A stretch of 64,000 bases of DNA from Sphingomonas yunnanensis (GTDB lineage: Bacteria; Pseudomonadota; Alphaproteobacteria; Sphingomonadales; Sphingomonadaceae): positions 1 to 64,000 of the forward strand of contig NZ_JAIOKB010000008.1 of NCBI RefSeq assembly GCF_019898765.1, written 5' to 3'. Positions within the stretch are counted from its first letter, which is position 1. The number at the start of each line of letters is the position of its first letter. The notes under the pieces were generated by a model. It had not been told where the DNA came from. It searched no databases and saw nothing but the letters and a program-made list of their open reading frames with translations. The position numbers and the translations under genes were made by a program. This document shows, piece by piece, positions 34,199 to 42,739 of the stretch.

Positions 34199-35178
34199 CG
34201 CTGACACTGCCGCCGCTCGGCATGGGCTGTGCCGGGATCGGCAACCTATACCGCGTCGTGGACGAGGCCACCGCCGAGGCCACCGTCGCCGCGGCGCTCG
34301 CCGCGGGTATCGGCTATTTCGACGTCGCGCCGCACTATGGCTTCGGGCTGGCGGAGGAGCGGCTCGGCCGCGCGCTGGCGCGCCACGATCCGGACGCGCG
34401 CGCGATCGTCTCGACCAAGGTGGGGCGGCTGCTGGTGCCGACCGACAGCGGCGCGCCCGAGCGCCACGGCTTCGTGGCCGCGCCGCCGCTCGAGCCGGTG
34501 TTCGACTATACGCGTGACGCCGTGCTGCGCAGCCACGAGGCCAGCCTCGCGCGGCTGCGGCGCGACAGCGTCGAGCTGCTGTTCGCGCACGACCTCGGCG
34601 CGGTCACTCACGGCGACGAGGCCGAGCGCCACTTCCGCGCCTTCGTCGACGGCGGCTATCTCGCGCTGCGCGACCTGCGCGACGCCGGCGCGATCGACGC
34701 GATCGGGCTGGGCGTCAACGAGATCGCGGTGTGCGAGCGGCTGCTCGACGCGGTCGAGCTCGACGTGATCCTGCTCGCCGGCCGCTACACGCTGCTCGAG
34801 CCCGACGCCGCCGCCGCGCTGCTCGATCGCTGCGCGCGCGTCGGCACGCGGGTGGTGATCGGCGGCCCCTACAACAGCGGGATCCTGGTCGAGGGCAGCG
34901 CCGGGCGGGGCCACTTCAACTACGCCCCCGCCCCCGCCGCGGTGGTCGCGCGAGTCGCCGCGCTGGAGCGGGTCTGCGCGCGCCACGGCGTGCCCCTACC
35001 CGCCGCCGCGCTCCAGTTCCCGACGCGCGCGCCGGCGGTGGCGAGTGTCATCCCCGGCCTGGTCGGCGCGGCGCAGGTGGCGGACACACGGCGCTACGCG
35101 CACCACTCGATCCCCGAGCCGCTGTGGGACGAATGTCGCGCCGCGCTCGACGACATAGCAACGGAGACATCTGCGTGA
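34195..35178 (+). CDS. L-fucose 1-dehydrogenase (aldo/keto reductase family)
   Basis: 327 aa AKR TIM barrel. The tetrad is visible: Asp43 and Tyr48 in FDVAPHYGFG, Lys75 in STKVGRL, and His in LFAHDLG (about 138). The opening LTLPPLGMGCAGIGNLYRVV and the GRYTLLEPDAAAAL and GGPYNSGIL segments match D-threo-aldose/L-fucose dehydrogenases. It oxidises L-fucose with NAD(P)+ to L-fuconolactone, step one. It is coupled to the lactonase (ATGA) and to the SDR gene (GTGA). Confidence 0.88.
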   Translation: MTLTLPPLGMGCAGIGNLYRVVDEATAEATVAAALAAGIGYFDVAPHYGFGLAEERLGRALARHDPDARAIVSTKVGRLLVPTDSGAPERHGFVAAPPLEPVFDYTRDAVLRSHEASLARLRRDSVELLFAHDLGAVTHGDEAERHFRAFVDGGYLALRDLRDAGAIDAIGLGVNEIAVCERLLDAVELDVILLAGRYTLLEPDAAAALLDRCARVGTRVVIGGPYNSGILVEGSAGRGHFNYAPAPAAVVARVAALERVCARHGVPLPAAALQFPTRAPAVASVIPGLVGAAQVADTRRYAHHSIPEPLWDECRAALDDIATETSA

Positions 35179-35903
35179 GCGACCGTCTGGCGGGCAAGAC
35201 CGCCTTCATCACCGCGGCGGGCCAGGGCATCGGCCGCGCCACCGCCGAGCTGTTCGCGCGCGAGGGCGCGCGCGTGATCGCCAGCGACATTGACCTCGCC
35301 AAGCTCGACGGGCTCGACGCCGAGACGCTCGCGCTCGACGTGCGCGATACTGCCGCGGTGGCCGCGCTACCGGAGCGTACCGGACCGGTCGACGTCCTCG
35401 TCAACTGCGCCGGCTTCGTTCACAGCGGGACCATCCTCGACTGCGACGAGGACGCCTGGGCCTTCTCCAACGAGCTCAACGTCACCGCCATGTACCGCAC
35501 GGTGCGTGCCTTCCTGCCAGCGATGCTGGAGCTCGGCGGCGGCAGCATCGTCAACGTCTCCTCGATCGCCAGCTCGATCAAGGGCATCCCCAACCGCTTC
35601 GCCTATGGCGCGACCAAGGCGGCGGTGATCGGGCTGACCAAGTCGGTCGCGGCGGACTTCGTCGCGCGCGGGATCCGCTGCAACGCGATCTGCCCGGGCA
35701 CGGTCGATTCACCGTCGCTCCAGCAGCGGCTCCACGACACCGGCGACTATGCCAAGGCGCGCGCCGACTTCACCGCGCGCCAGCCGATGGGGCGGCTCGG
35801 GCGGCCCGACGAAGTCGCCGCGCTCGCGCTGTACCTCGCCAGCGACGAGTCGGGCTTCACCACCGGTCAGGCGCACATCATCGACGGGGGCTGGATCAAT
35901 TGA
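35175..35903 (+). CDS. 2-keto-3-deoxy-L-fuconate dehydrogenase (SDR)
   Basis: 242-aa classical short-chain dehydrogenase. Cofactor motif AAGQGIGRA (about 14-22), NCAG (77-80), catalytic Ser130, Tyr144 and Lys148 (YGATK) and the ending GFTTGQAHIIDGGWIN are all present. ASDIDLAK after strand 2 favours NAD+. The overall sequence follows the 2-keto-3-deoxy-L-fuconate dehydrogenase described in Xanthomonas and mammalian DHRS6-like enzymes. It makes 2,4-diketo-3-deoxy-L-fuconate, the substrate of the missing last step. GTG start overlaps the AKR stop. Confidence 0.88.
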   Translation: MSDRLAGKTAFITAAGQGIGRATAELFAREGARVIASDIDLAKLDGLDAETLALDVRDTAAVAALPERTGPVDVLVNCAGFVHSGTILDCDEDAWAFSNELNVTAMYRTVRAFLPAMLELGGGSIVNVSSIASSIKGIPNRFAYGATKAAVIGLTKSVAADFVARGIRCNAICPGTVDSPSLQQRLHDTGDYAKARADFTARQPMGRLGRPDEVAALALYLASDESGFTTGQAHIIDGGWIN

Positions 35904-36250
35904 CCCAGCGCCACGTCCTGCTGCTCGACCTGGTCAACGACCCCGCCTCGATCGCGCGCTACGAGGCGTGGCACGCCGCGGGCGCGGTGCCCAAGCCGGT
36001 GGTAGCGAGCATCCGCGCCGCGGGGATCGCGGCGATGCAGATCTTCCGCAGCGGTAACCGGCTGGTGATGGTCATGGACGTCACCGCGGCGTTCGACCCG
36101 GCGACGAAGGCGCGCGCCGACGCCACCGACCCGGACGTGGTCGCCTGGGAGACGCTGATGGACGGCTTCCAGCAGCGCCTGCCCTGGGCCGCACCGGGGG
36201 AGAAATGGGTCGCGGCGGGGCTGATCTTCGACTTGGCGGCGCAGGGCTGA
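35900..36250 (+). CDS. L-fucose mutarotase (L-rhamnose mutarotase family)
   Basis: 116 aa of the RhaM/YiiL fold (dimeric alpha/beta barrel). Key parts: LLLDLVNDPASIARYEAWH with the catalytic-type His, ASIRAAGIAAMQIFRSGNRLVMVMDV, and the ending WVAAGLIFDL. In fucose clusters these enzymes interconvert alpha and beta anomers to supply the dehydrogenase. TTG start overlapping the SDR stop (TTGA); the next in-frame start would lose the first strand. Last gene of the operon. Confidence 0.85.
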   Translation: MTQRHVLLLDLVNDPASIARYEAWHAAGAVPKPVVASIRAAGIAAMQIFRSGNRLVMVMDVTAAFDPATKARADATDPDVVAWETLMDGFQQRLPWAAPGEKWVAAGLIFDLAAQG

Positions 36251-36303
36251 CGCGCGAGGAACAGCGCGGTGCTCGCCTCGTCGGGCGTCGTCTGATCCGC
36301 CGA

Positions 36304-36384
36304 CATGCTCCTGCGCACGCAGGAGCCCAGAGCCACCAGCGTCAACTCTACGTGGCCCTGGGATCGCGCGTCCGCCGGAGCACG
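36304..36384. repeat. Dispersed repeat, GCTCCTGCG type, copy 3
   Basis: ATGCTCCTGCGCACGCAGGAGC opens it and CGCCGGAGCACG closes it, with CGTGGCCCTGGGATC in between as in copy 1. It lies between the convergent mutarotase and BKACE genes and may end transcription from both sides. Confidence 0.75.
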
Positions 36385-36386
36385 GC

Positions 36387-37271
36387 TCATTTCCGCGCCT
36401 CCTGACCGTCTCCCGCCCGGCCGTAGCGCTCATTCCCAGGCGCCAGCCCGAGCAGCTCGCGTATCTTGACGGGCGGCATGGGTGCGCGCTCGGCGAGCTC
36501 AGCGAGCTGCACCACGCGCTCGACCAGCTGGCGGTTCGTGGCCAGCGTGGCGCGCGCGCGGTCGAGCCAGATATTGTCCTCCAGCCCGACTCGGACGTGG
36601 CGCCCCAGCGCCACCGCGAGCGATACCGCGGGGGTCTGCGCCGCGCCGATCCCTGCCGCCGCCCAGATCACGTCGGGCGGCATCACCGCGTCCACCTCGC
36701 CCCACTCGGTCGCGCTCGCCTGCAGGCCGGCGATGTTGCCTAACAGCACGTTGCAGTAGAAAGGCGCCGTGAGCATCGCGCGTGAGCGCATGTACGTCAG
36801 GTAGTTGATCATGCCGAGGTCGAAGACCTCCAGCTCGGGCATGATGCCGCGGTCGTGCATCCGCCGCGCCAGGAACTGGATCCTCGAGGGGCTGTTCACG
36901 CTCGCCTGCTGGACGAAGTTGAGCGACGACAAGGTCAGCGAGCCCATGTCCGGCTTGAGCGCGCCGGCGAGCTCCAACGGCGCGGCGCGCAGCTCGGGGT
37001 CGGTGACGTTGCGCCCGCTCAGCGACACGCAGATGACCAGATCGGGCGCGTGGCGGCGAATGCCCTCGATGATCGCGGCGAAGGTGTCGGGGTTGACCTC
37101 GGGCGCGCCGGTGAGCGCGTCGCGGGTGTGCAGGTGCGCGATGCCGGCGCCGAGATCGTACGCCGCGAGCACGTCGTCGACGATCTCGCTGGCCGTGATC
37201 GGCACGTGCGGCGTGTGCTCTTTGGTCGGCACCATCCCGGTGGGAGCGAAGTTGATGATCAGGTCGTCCAT
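36387..37271 (-). CDS. BKACE-family beta-keto acid cleavage enzyme
   Basis: 294-aa TIM-barrel enzyme of the 3-keto-5-aminohexanoate cleavage (Kce/BKACE, formerly DUF849) family. The Zn ligands align with Kce: His46 and His48 in AHLHTRD and Glu231 in RVGLEDNIW. LIINFAPTGMVPTKEHTPHVP and the GSLTLSSLNF loop are typical. Known members use acetyl-CoA to split a beta-keto acid into acetoacetate and an acyl-CoA. Here it faces the fucose operon, between it and the GH31, IclR and fuconate dehydratase genes, where a 2,4-diketo-3-deoxyfuconate hydrolase would be expected. GGAGGAAGG precedes the ATG. Confidence 0.88.
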   Translation of the reverse strand: MDDLIINFAPTGMVPTKEHTPHVPITASEIVDDVLAAYDLGAGIAHLHTRDALTGAPEVNPDTFAAIIEGIRRHAPDLVICVSLSGRNVTDPELRAAPLELAGALKPDMGSLTLSSLNFVQQASVNSPSRIQFLARRMHDRGIMPELEVFDLGMINYLTYMRSRAMLTAPFYCNVLLGNIAGLQASATEWGEVDAVMPPDVIWAAAGIGAAQTPAVSLAVALGRHVRVGLEDNIWLDRARATLATNRQLVERVVQLAELAERAPMPPVKIRELLGLAPGNERYGRAGDGQEARK

Positions 37272-37422
37272 GCGGATGCACCCTTCCTCCGTTGTGGGCG
37301 CGGCACGCGCGGAGACCGCGAGCGCGATGAGGCGCCAGTCCCATGATAGGCTCGGCGCGCGAGCGTCCGTCGGGCGGCTCCGAGTGGCTAGCTCAGGACG
37401 GGCCGCCCGCCCGGCATCGACA

Positions 37423-37436
37423 TGGTACCGCTACCG
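37423..37436. promoter_or_regulatory. LacI-type operator candidate upstream of the GH31 gene
   Basis: TGGTACCGCTACCG contains GGTA-CCGC-TACC, a perfect 4-bp inverted repeat with 4-nt spacing. It resembles the TGGTAGCGCTAACA 'xyl-box' bound by LacI-type regulators in Xanthomonas. It is 66 nt before the GH31 start, a suitable place for repression. A second partial palindrome (GATAACGTTC) follows near 37450. No LacI gene is in the window. Confidence 0.35.
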
Positions 37437-37501
37437 AAAAGCGCTTGAGCGATAACGTTCACTTGGGCAGAAGCCGTCATACTAATCGGAGGGGATGGAC
37501 G

Positions 37502-39829
37502 ATGGACCGCAGGACGGCGCGCTGGACGCGGACGCTACCGCTCGGGCTGCTCGCGCTCGGCACGCAGGCGGTCGCCCAGCCGGTCGCCACGGTGGATCGC
37601 AACGGCAGCCTCGTCGCGATCGAGCCGTACGCGCCCAACATCGTCCGCGTCACGATCGCGACCGAGCGCGACCAGGCCGACGGCAAGCCCGGCTTCGGCA
37701 TCAGCGCCGCCGCCGATGCCGCGGGCTGGTCGCACAGCACCACTCCGGCGGGCGACGTCTTCGCCTCCAGCGCGCTCAACGTCACCGTCAAGGCGCAGCC
37801 CTGGCCCGGCGCGCCGAGCCAGATGCAGCGCTACTTCGCCCCGTCGCTGCCCCCGGTGTCGGTGGCGATCACCACCGCCGACGGGCGCACCATCACCATG
37901 GGCGGCTGGTCGATGGCGCCGCACACCGTCTCGGGCGAGAAGACCTTCCTGGCCGGCGCCAACTTCGATGCCGCTCCGGACGAGCATTTCTACGGGCTCG
38001 GGCAGAACCAGGAGGGGATCCTCGACCTGCGCGGGCGCACGATCGACTGCCGCCACTGGTATGACGCGCCGGCGGGCGAGCAGGTCTGCGTGCCCGTCCT
38101 CGTCTCCAGCCGCAACTACGCGATCGTGTGGGACAATCCCTCCGCCACCCGGGTCTCGCCGGGGATCCACGGCCAGACCCGCTTCGAGAGCGAGGTGGGC
38201 GACCGAGTCAGCTTCTTCGTCATCACCGGCACGACCAGCGATGAGCTCTATGCCGGCTATGCCAAACTCACTGGCAAAACCCCGCTGCCACCCAAAGCTG
38301 CCTTCGGGCTGATCCAGTCGAAGGCGCGATACGAGAGCCAGCAGGAGCTGATGGCCGTGGCGGACGGCTATCGCAGCCGCGGCTACCCGCTCGACATGAT
38401 GGTGCTCGACTGGTTCCACTGGACCCGCATGGGCCAGCTCGACGTCGACCGTAACTTCTTCCCCGATCCCGTCGGCATGAACCGCGAGCTGCACCAGCGC
38501 GGGCTGCACTCGATCATCTCGGTCTGGCCGCGCTTCGAGAAGGAGAGCCGCTACTTCAACGAGCTGGACGCGAAGGGCTGGTTCCTCAAGGACGCCGACG
38601 GCAAGACCGTCGACGGCCTGCCGGTACGCTCCGATCGCGCCGGCGCGCTGATCGATTCGACCAATCCCGCCGCGCGCGGCTGGTTCTGGGGCAAGGTGCG
38701 CGACAATATCCTGAGCCAGGGCTTCGACTATCTCTGGCTCGACGAGACCGAACCCGATCTCGTGCCGGACGGCTTCTTCTACTCGATCGGCTCGGGCGAC
38801 CGCTATCACAACGTCTTCCCGCTGCTCCACACCGCGGGCGCGGCCGAGGGTTCGCGGCGTGACCGGCCGGACATCCGCAACCTGATCCTGTGCCGCGCCG
38901 CCTATCTCGGCACCCAGGCGAACGGCTGCCTGTTCTGGTCGTCGGACATCCAGTCGACCTGGGAGGCGCTGCGTCGCCAGGTGCCGACCGGGCTCAACAT
39001 GACGGCCTCCGGTATCGCGCTCTGGTCGAGCGACACCGGCGGCTGGCAATATCCCGGCAGCAGCAAGCCCGCACACGCGCCGCTGCTCAGCCCGGCGGGC
39101 GCCACCGCAATGGGTGCGGGCTACCCGGACTATCCCGAGCTGTTCGTGCGCTGGTTCCAGTACAACAGCTTCACGCCGACGCTCCGAATCCACGGCCAGC
39201 GCCCGGCGACCGCGATCTGGGACTATGGCGCGGCGGCCGAGCCGATCCTGGCGAGCTGGTCGAGGCTGCGCTACGCGCTGCTGCCGTACATCTACCCGCT
39301 GGCACGCACCACCTACGAGACCGGCGCGCCCTTCATGCGCGCTTTGTGGATGGACTTCGCGAGCGACCCGCAGGTGGCGACGGTCGGCGACGAATATATG
39401 TTCGGCCCCGCCTTCCTGGTCGCGCCGGTGACCGAGCAGGGGACGACCAGCCGCCGCGTGTACCTCCCGGCAGGCAGCGACTGGTATGACTGGTGGACCA
39501 ATGAGAAGCACGCCGGCGGTCAGTGGATCGACGCCGCCGCGCCGATCGAGCGCATGCCGCTGTTCGTCCGCGCGGGCTCGATCGTGCCGATCGGCGCGCC
39601 GGTGCCGAACACCGCGACGAAGCAGGCGCTGGCCGAGATCCGCGTCTTCCCGGGCCGCGACGCCACCGCGCGGCTGTATGACGACGACGGCACCACCCAG
39701 GCCTATCAGAAGAGCGGCGGTCGCAGCGCGACGCTGCACTGGGACGAGGCGGCAGGGCGGCTCACCGCGTCGGGCGCGCTCCCGACGGGACAATCGGCGG
39801 CGGCGCTGGTGAAGGTGGTGGGGCGGTAG
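37502..39829 (+). CDS. GH31 glycoside hydrolase (alpha-xylosidase/alpha-glucosidase-like), secreted
   Basis: 775 aa with a signal peptide (about 1-25, ends QAVAQ). An N-terminal beta-sandwich (about 30-270) is followed by the catalytic barrel with nucleophile Asp414 in YLWLDETEPD and acid/base Asp511 in LWSSDTGGW. A C-terminal sandwich has GSIVPIGAPVPNT and VFPGRDATARLYDDDG. WLDETE in place of the usual W-x-D-M-N-E suggests a specificity other than plain alpha-glucosidase. With GH29 and SGNH nearby, alpha-xylosidase action on fucosylated xyloglucan is one reasonable idea. GGAGGGG precedes the ATG at 37502. Confidence 0.87.
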   Translation: MDRRTARWTRTLPLGLLALGTQAVAQPVATVDRNGSLVAIEPYAPNIVRVTIATERDQADGKPGFGISAAADAAGWSHSTTPAGDVFASSALNVTVKAQPWPGAPSQMQRYFAPSLPPVSVAITTADGRTITMGGWSMAPHTVSGEKTFLAGANFDAAPDEHFYGLGQNQEGILDLRGRTIDCRHWYDAPAGEQVCVPVLVSSRNYAIVWDNPSATRVSPGIHGQTRFESEVGDRVSFFVITGTTSDELYAGYAKLTGKTPLPPKAAFGLIQSKARYESQQELMAVADGYRSRGYPLDMMVLDWFHWTRMGQLDVDRNFFPDPVGMNRELHQRGLHSIISVWPRFEKESRYFNELDAKGWFLKDADGKTVDGLPVRSDRAGALIDSTNPAARGWFWGKVRDNILSQGFDYLWLDETEPDLVPDGFFYSIGSGDRYHNVFPLLHTAGAAEGSRRDRPDIRNLILCRAAYLGTQANGCLFWSSDIQSTWEALRRQVPTGLNMTASGIALWSSDTGGWQYPGSSKPAHAPLLSPAGATAMGAGYPDYPELFVRWFQYNSFTPTLRIHGQRPATAIWDYGAAAEPILASWSRLRYALLPYIYPLARTTYETGAPFMRALWMDFASDPQVATVGDEYMFGPAFLVAPVTEQGTTSRRVYLPAGSDWYDWWTNEKHAGGQWIDAAAPIERMPLFVRAGSIVPIGAPVPNTATKQALAEIRVFPGRDATARLYDDDGTTQAYQKSGGRSATLHWDEAAGRLTASGALPTGQSAAALVKVVGR

Positions 39830-39873
39830 CGCGGCGTATCGCTGAGAGCATGACGATCGCCACCTCGATCACC

Positions 39874-39973
39874 GCCGTCGTCCCTGACTTGGTCCGGGAT
39901 CCTCCGGGTCGCTTAGTCTCGGGCCGTTGCCCGCGCGGAAGGCTGGATCCCGAAACGAGCCCGGGATGACGGC
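39874..39973. repeat. Dispersed repeat, GTCATCCCGGGCT type, copy 1
   Basis: Left arm GCCGTCGTCCCTGACTTGG... (39874-39902) and right arm ending CCCGGGATGACGGC (to 39973) are imperfect inverted copies with GGATCC at the inner ends. Related to 40963-41057 and 58578-58608. Confidence 0.7.
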
Positions 39974-40100
39974 GGGTGGGCAGAGGCATAGCCCGCCGAT
40001 CGCCCCCCTCGTGAGGACGAAGGGCTTGACCGCGCGCCCCCTCCCCCGCCTACACAGCGTAGGACGGACGCGCATCGGCGCGGCACGGGAGGGGACGCCG

Positions 40101-40889
40101 ATGATCGAGGACAGCGCGGGCGAGGACGAGCGCCGCTACCGCGCGCCCGCGCTCGAGAAGGGGCTCGACATCCTCGAGCTGCTCGCCGCCTCGCCCACCC
40201 CCCTCACGTTCACCGCGATCGTGAACCGGCTCGGTCGCAGCCATGGCGAGCTGTTCCGCATGGTGCAGGTGCTCCAATTTCGCGGTTACCTCGATCAGGA
40301 CCCGGCCGACGATGGCTATTCCCTGACGGACCGCCTGTTCTCGCTCGGCATGAAGCAGCCGCGCACGCAGAGCCTGATCGAGGTCGCGCTGCCGTTGATG
40401 CGGCAGCTGGCGCTCGACATCCAGCAATCGTGCCACCTCGCGCTCCACACGCTGGGCGAGATGGTGGTGGTGGCGCGAATGGAGTCGAGCGAGCAGCTCG
40501 GCTTCTCGGTGCGCGTCGGGTATCGCAAGCCGCTGGCGCAGGTTGCCTCGGGCGCGGTGCTCTACGCCTTCCAGCCCGAGGACGTGCGGCGGCGCTGGGA
40601 GGCGCTGCTCGATCCGCAGCTCACGCCCGAGGAGCTCGCCGCGTTCCGCGTGCATGCCGACGCGGTGCGCGAGCGGCGCGTCGAGCTCACGCCCAGCCCG
40701 TTCGTCACCGGCGTCACCGACATCTCCGCTCCCGTCATGCGCGGAGGCACTGCCGCCGCGGCCCTAACCGTACCGTTCCTCAAGAAGATCGGCGCCGAGC
40801 TGACCCCGCGCGCCGCGGCCAGGTCGGTGCGCGAGGCGGCGGACTCGATCTCGGCGCAGCTCGTCGAGGCGGACAGTCGGCTGTACTGA
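40101..40889 (+). CDS. IclR-family transcriptional regulator, probably of fucose genes
   Basis: 262 aa. N-terminal winged helix (about 15-80: ALEKGLDILELLAASPTPLTFTAIVNRLGRSHGELFRMVQVL) and C-terminal ligand-binding domain (about 90-255) with ALHTLGEMVVVARMES and TDISAPVMRGGTAAAALTVPFL, both typical of IclR. These proteins sense small carboxylates or sugar acids. It sits between the GH31 and fuconate dehydratase genes, so fuconate or a keto-deoxy derivative is a sensible ligand, by inference. GGGAGGGG lies upstream of the ATG. Confidence 0.88.
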   Translation: MIEDSAGEDERRYRAPALEKGLDILELLAASPTPLTFTAIVNRLGRSHGELFRMVQVLQFRGYLDQDPADDGYSLTDRLFSLGMKQPRTQSLIEVALPLMRQLALDIQQSCHLALHTLGEMVVVARMESSEQLGFSVRVGYRKPLAQVASGAVLYAFQPEDVRRRWEALLDPQLTPEELAAFRVHADAVRERRVELTPSPFVTGVTDISAPVMRGGTAAAALTVPFLKKIGAELTPRAAARSVREAADSISAQLVEADSRLY

Positions 40890-40962
40890 GCGGCACCGGC
40901 CCCGCGGCCTCCGCTGCCCCCGCCTCCGCTGTCGCCGCCGGCCCCGCCGCCTCCGCCGCCGG

Positions 40963-41057
40963 CGTCATCCTGAGCTTGTCTCAGGATCCACCGTGCCGCG
41001 CCTTCTGCCGCGAGGCGCTTGCGGCGACGTGGATCCTGAAACGAGTTCAGGATGATG
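40963..41057. repeat. Dispersed repeat, GTCATCCTGAG type, copy 2
   Basis: GTCATCCTGAGCTTGTCTCAGGATCCAC (40963-40991) is mirrored by GTGGATCCTGAAACGAGTTCAGGATGATG (41029-41057). Each arm is itself a small hairpin. It fills much of the 40890-41208 gap. The remainder has a short AT-richer patch (TTGTTAGCACCAACG, about 41114-41128) that may be promoter or operator for the dehydratase gene, not assignable with confidence. Confidence 0.7.
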
Positions 41058-41208
41058 CAAGAGAAACGGGGTGGGCTTGCCGATGATCCCCGTTGTGCGC
41101 ACCCGTGAAAATTGTTAGCACCAACGAAACAGACGACCCAGGGGGAGGCGGCATCATTCTGAGCTATCGGATCGCAACGGTCGGCACGATCGATAGGAGG
41201 GCGGCTTC

Positions 41209-42483
41209 GTGACCGTGATCACCGGCCTGCGGGTGCTCGACCTGCGCTTCCCGACCTCGGCCTCGCTCGACGGCTCGGACGCGATGAACCCCGATCCGGA
41301 CTATTCGGCGGCCTATTGCATCCTCGAGACCGACACGCCCGGCCTGGAGGGTCACGGCCTCACCTTCACGATCGGGCGCGGCAACGACCTGTGCTGCGCG
41401 GCGATCGAGGCGCTGCGGCCACTGGTCGTCGGGCTCGACCTCGCCACCGTCCGTGCCGACGGTGCCGCCTTCTGGCGCCGCGTCACCGGTGACAGCCAGC
41501 TGCGCTGGGTCGGACCGGACAAGGGCGTGATCCATCTCGCCACCGGCGCGGTCGTCAACGCGGTGTGGGACTTGAGCGCCAAGGCGGCGGGCAAGCCGCT
41601 GTGGCGCCTGATCGCAGAGATGACGCCGGCCGAGCTGGTGCGGCAGATCCCCTTCACCTACCTCACCGATTACATCACCGAGGAGGAGGCGCTGACGCTG
41701 CTCACCGCCCGCGCGGCGGGCAAGGAAGAGCGTATGGCCGCGCTCGAGCGCTCCGGCTATCCCTGCTACACCACCTCGGCGGGCTGGCTCGGCTATTCCG
41801 ACGAGAAGCTGGAGCGGCTGTGTCGCGAGGCGATCGCGGAAGGCTTCCGCCACGTCAAGCTCAAGGTCGGCGTCAGCCTCGACGACGACGTCCGCCGCGT
41901 CGGCATCGCGCGCCGCGCGATCGGCGAAGAAGCGGTGCTGATGATCGACGCCAATCAGGTGTGGGAGGTCGGGCAGGCGATCGATCACGTCAACGCGCTC
42001 GCCTTCGCGCGGCCCTGGTTCATCGAGGAGCCGACCAGCCCCGACGACGTCGCGGGCCATGCCGCGATCCGCCGCGGCGTTGCCCCGGTCCAGGTCGCGA
42101 CCGGCGAGATGTGCCAGAACCGCATCGTCTTCAAGCAGTTCATCGCCGAGGGCGCGATCGACGTGGTGCAGATCGACGCCTGCCGCCTGGGTGGCGTCAA
42201 CGAGGTGCTGGCGGTGCTGCTGATGGCGGCCAAGGCCGAGCTGCCGGTCTGCCCCCACGCCGGCGGCGTGGGGCTGTGCGAATATGTCCAGCATCTCGCG
42301 ATGATCGACTATCTCTGCTTCGCCGGCACCGCCGAGGGGCGCGTGGCGGAATATGTCGACCATCTCCACGAGCATTTCCTCGAGCCCTGCATCGTGCGCG
42401 ACGGCGCCTATCAGGCCCCGACCGCGCCGGGCTACTCGATCGAGATGCGGCCGGAGACTCTGGTGGCGTTCCGGCACGGCTGA
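41209..42483 (+). CDS. L-fuconate dehydratase (enolase superfamily)
   Basis: 424 aa. The N-terminal capping domain (about 1-125) opens ITGLRVLDLRFPTSASLDGSDAMNPDPDYSAAYCILET, which is diagnostic of fuconate dehydratase. The barrel has the K-x-K acid/base motif (Lys217, Lys219 in HVKLKVG), metal ligands in MIDANQ, FIEEPTSPDD and TGEMCQNR, and His in CPHAGGVGLCEYVQHL. It removes water from L-fuconate to give 2-keto-3-deoxy-L-fuconate. GTG start with AGGAGGG upstream. It supplies the step missing from the main operon. Confidence 0.93.
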   Translation: MTVITGLRVLDLRFPTSASLDGSDAMNPDPDYSAAYCILETDTPGLEGHGLTFTIGRGNDLCCAAIEALRPLVVGLDLATVRADGAAFWRRVTGDSQLRWVGPDKGVIHLATGAVVNAVWDLSAKAAGKPLWRLIAEMTPAELVRQIPFTYLTDYITEEEALTLLTARAAGKEERMAALERSGYPCYTTSAGWLGYSDEKLERLCREAIAEGFRHVKLKVGVSLDDDVRRVGIARRAIGEEAVLMIDANQVWEVGQAIDHVNALAFARPWFIEEPTSPDDVAGHAAIRRGVAPVQVATGEMCQNRIVFKQFIAEGAIDVVQIDACRLGGVNEVLAVLLMAAKAELPVCPHAGGVGLCEYVQHLAMIDYLCFAGTAEGRVAEYVDHLHEHFLEPCIVRDGAYQAPTAPGYSIEMRPETLVAFRHG

Positions 42484-42739
42484 GCTGACGTGATCCTCCC
42501 CGGCTAGAGGGGGTACCGCGCCGGTCGGGCGTGGTGGAGGGCAGCTCTCGCATCTGCGCCGATACCGTTGGTGGAGAGCGCTTCACCACCGCGCTGCGCG
42601 CGGTCCGCGTGCCTTGGCGTGCCCCCGGCGCGAGTGGGAAGGAAATCCTTTCCGGACCGCTTGATGCCCCTCAACGCGCTCGCGCTACCCTCCCCGCGCG
42701 GCTGTGCTAGGGTGCGCCCGACACGAGGCGGAGGACGAA

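Noticed and set aside
37535..39793. 752-codon minus-strand frame opposite the GH31 gene
   Set aside because: Shadow frame of a gene with intact catalytic motifs.
42484..42739. Possible small RNA or gene in the 256-bp gap before the KaiC-like gene
   Set aside because: It holds GC-rich repeat-like sequence (GGTGGAG/CTTCACCACC) but no convincing hairpin-plus-terminator or ORF with a start site.
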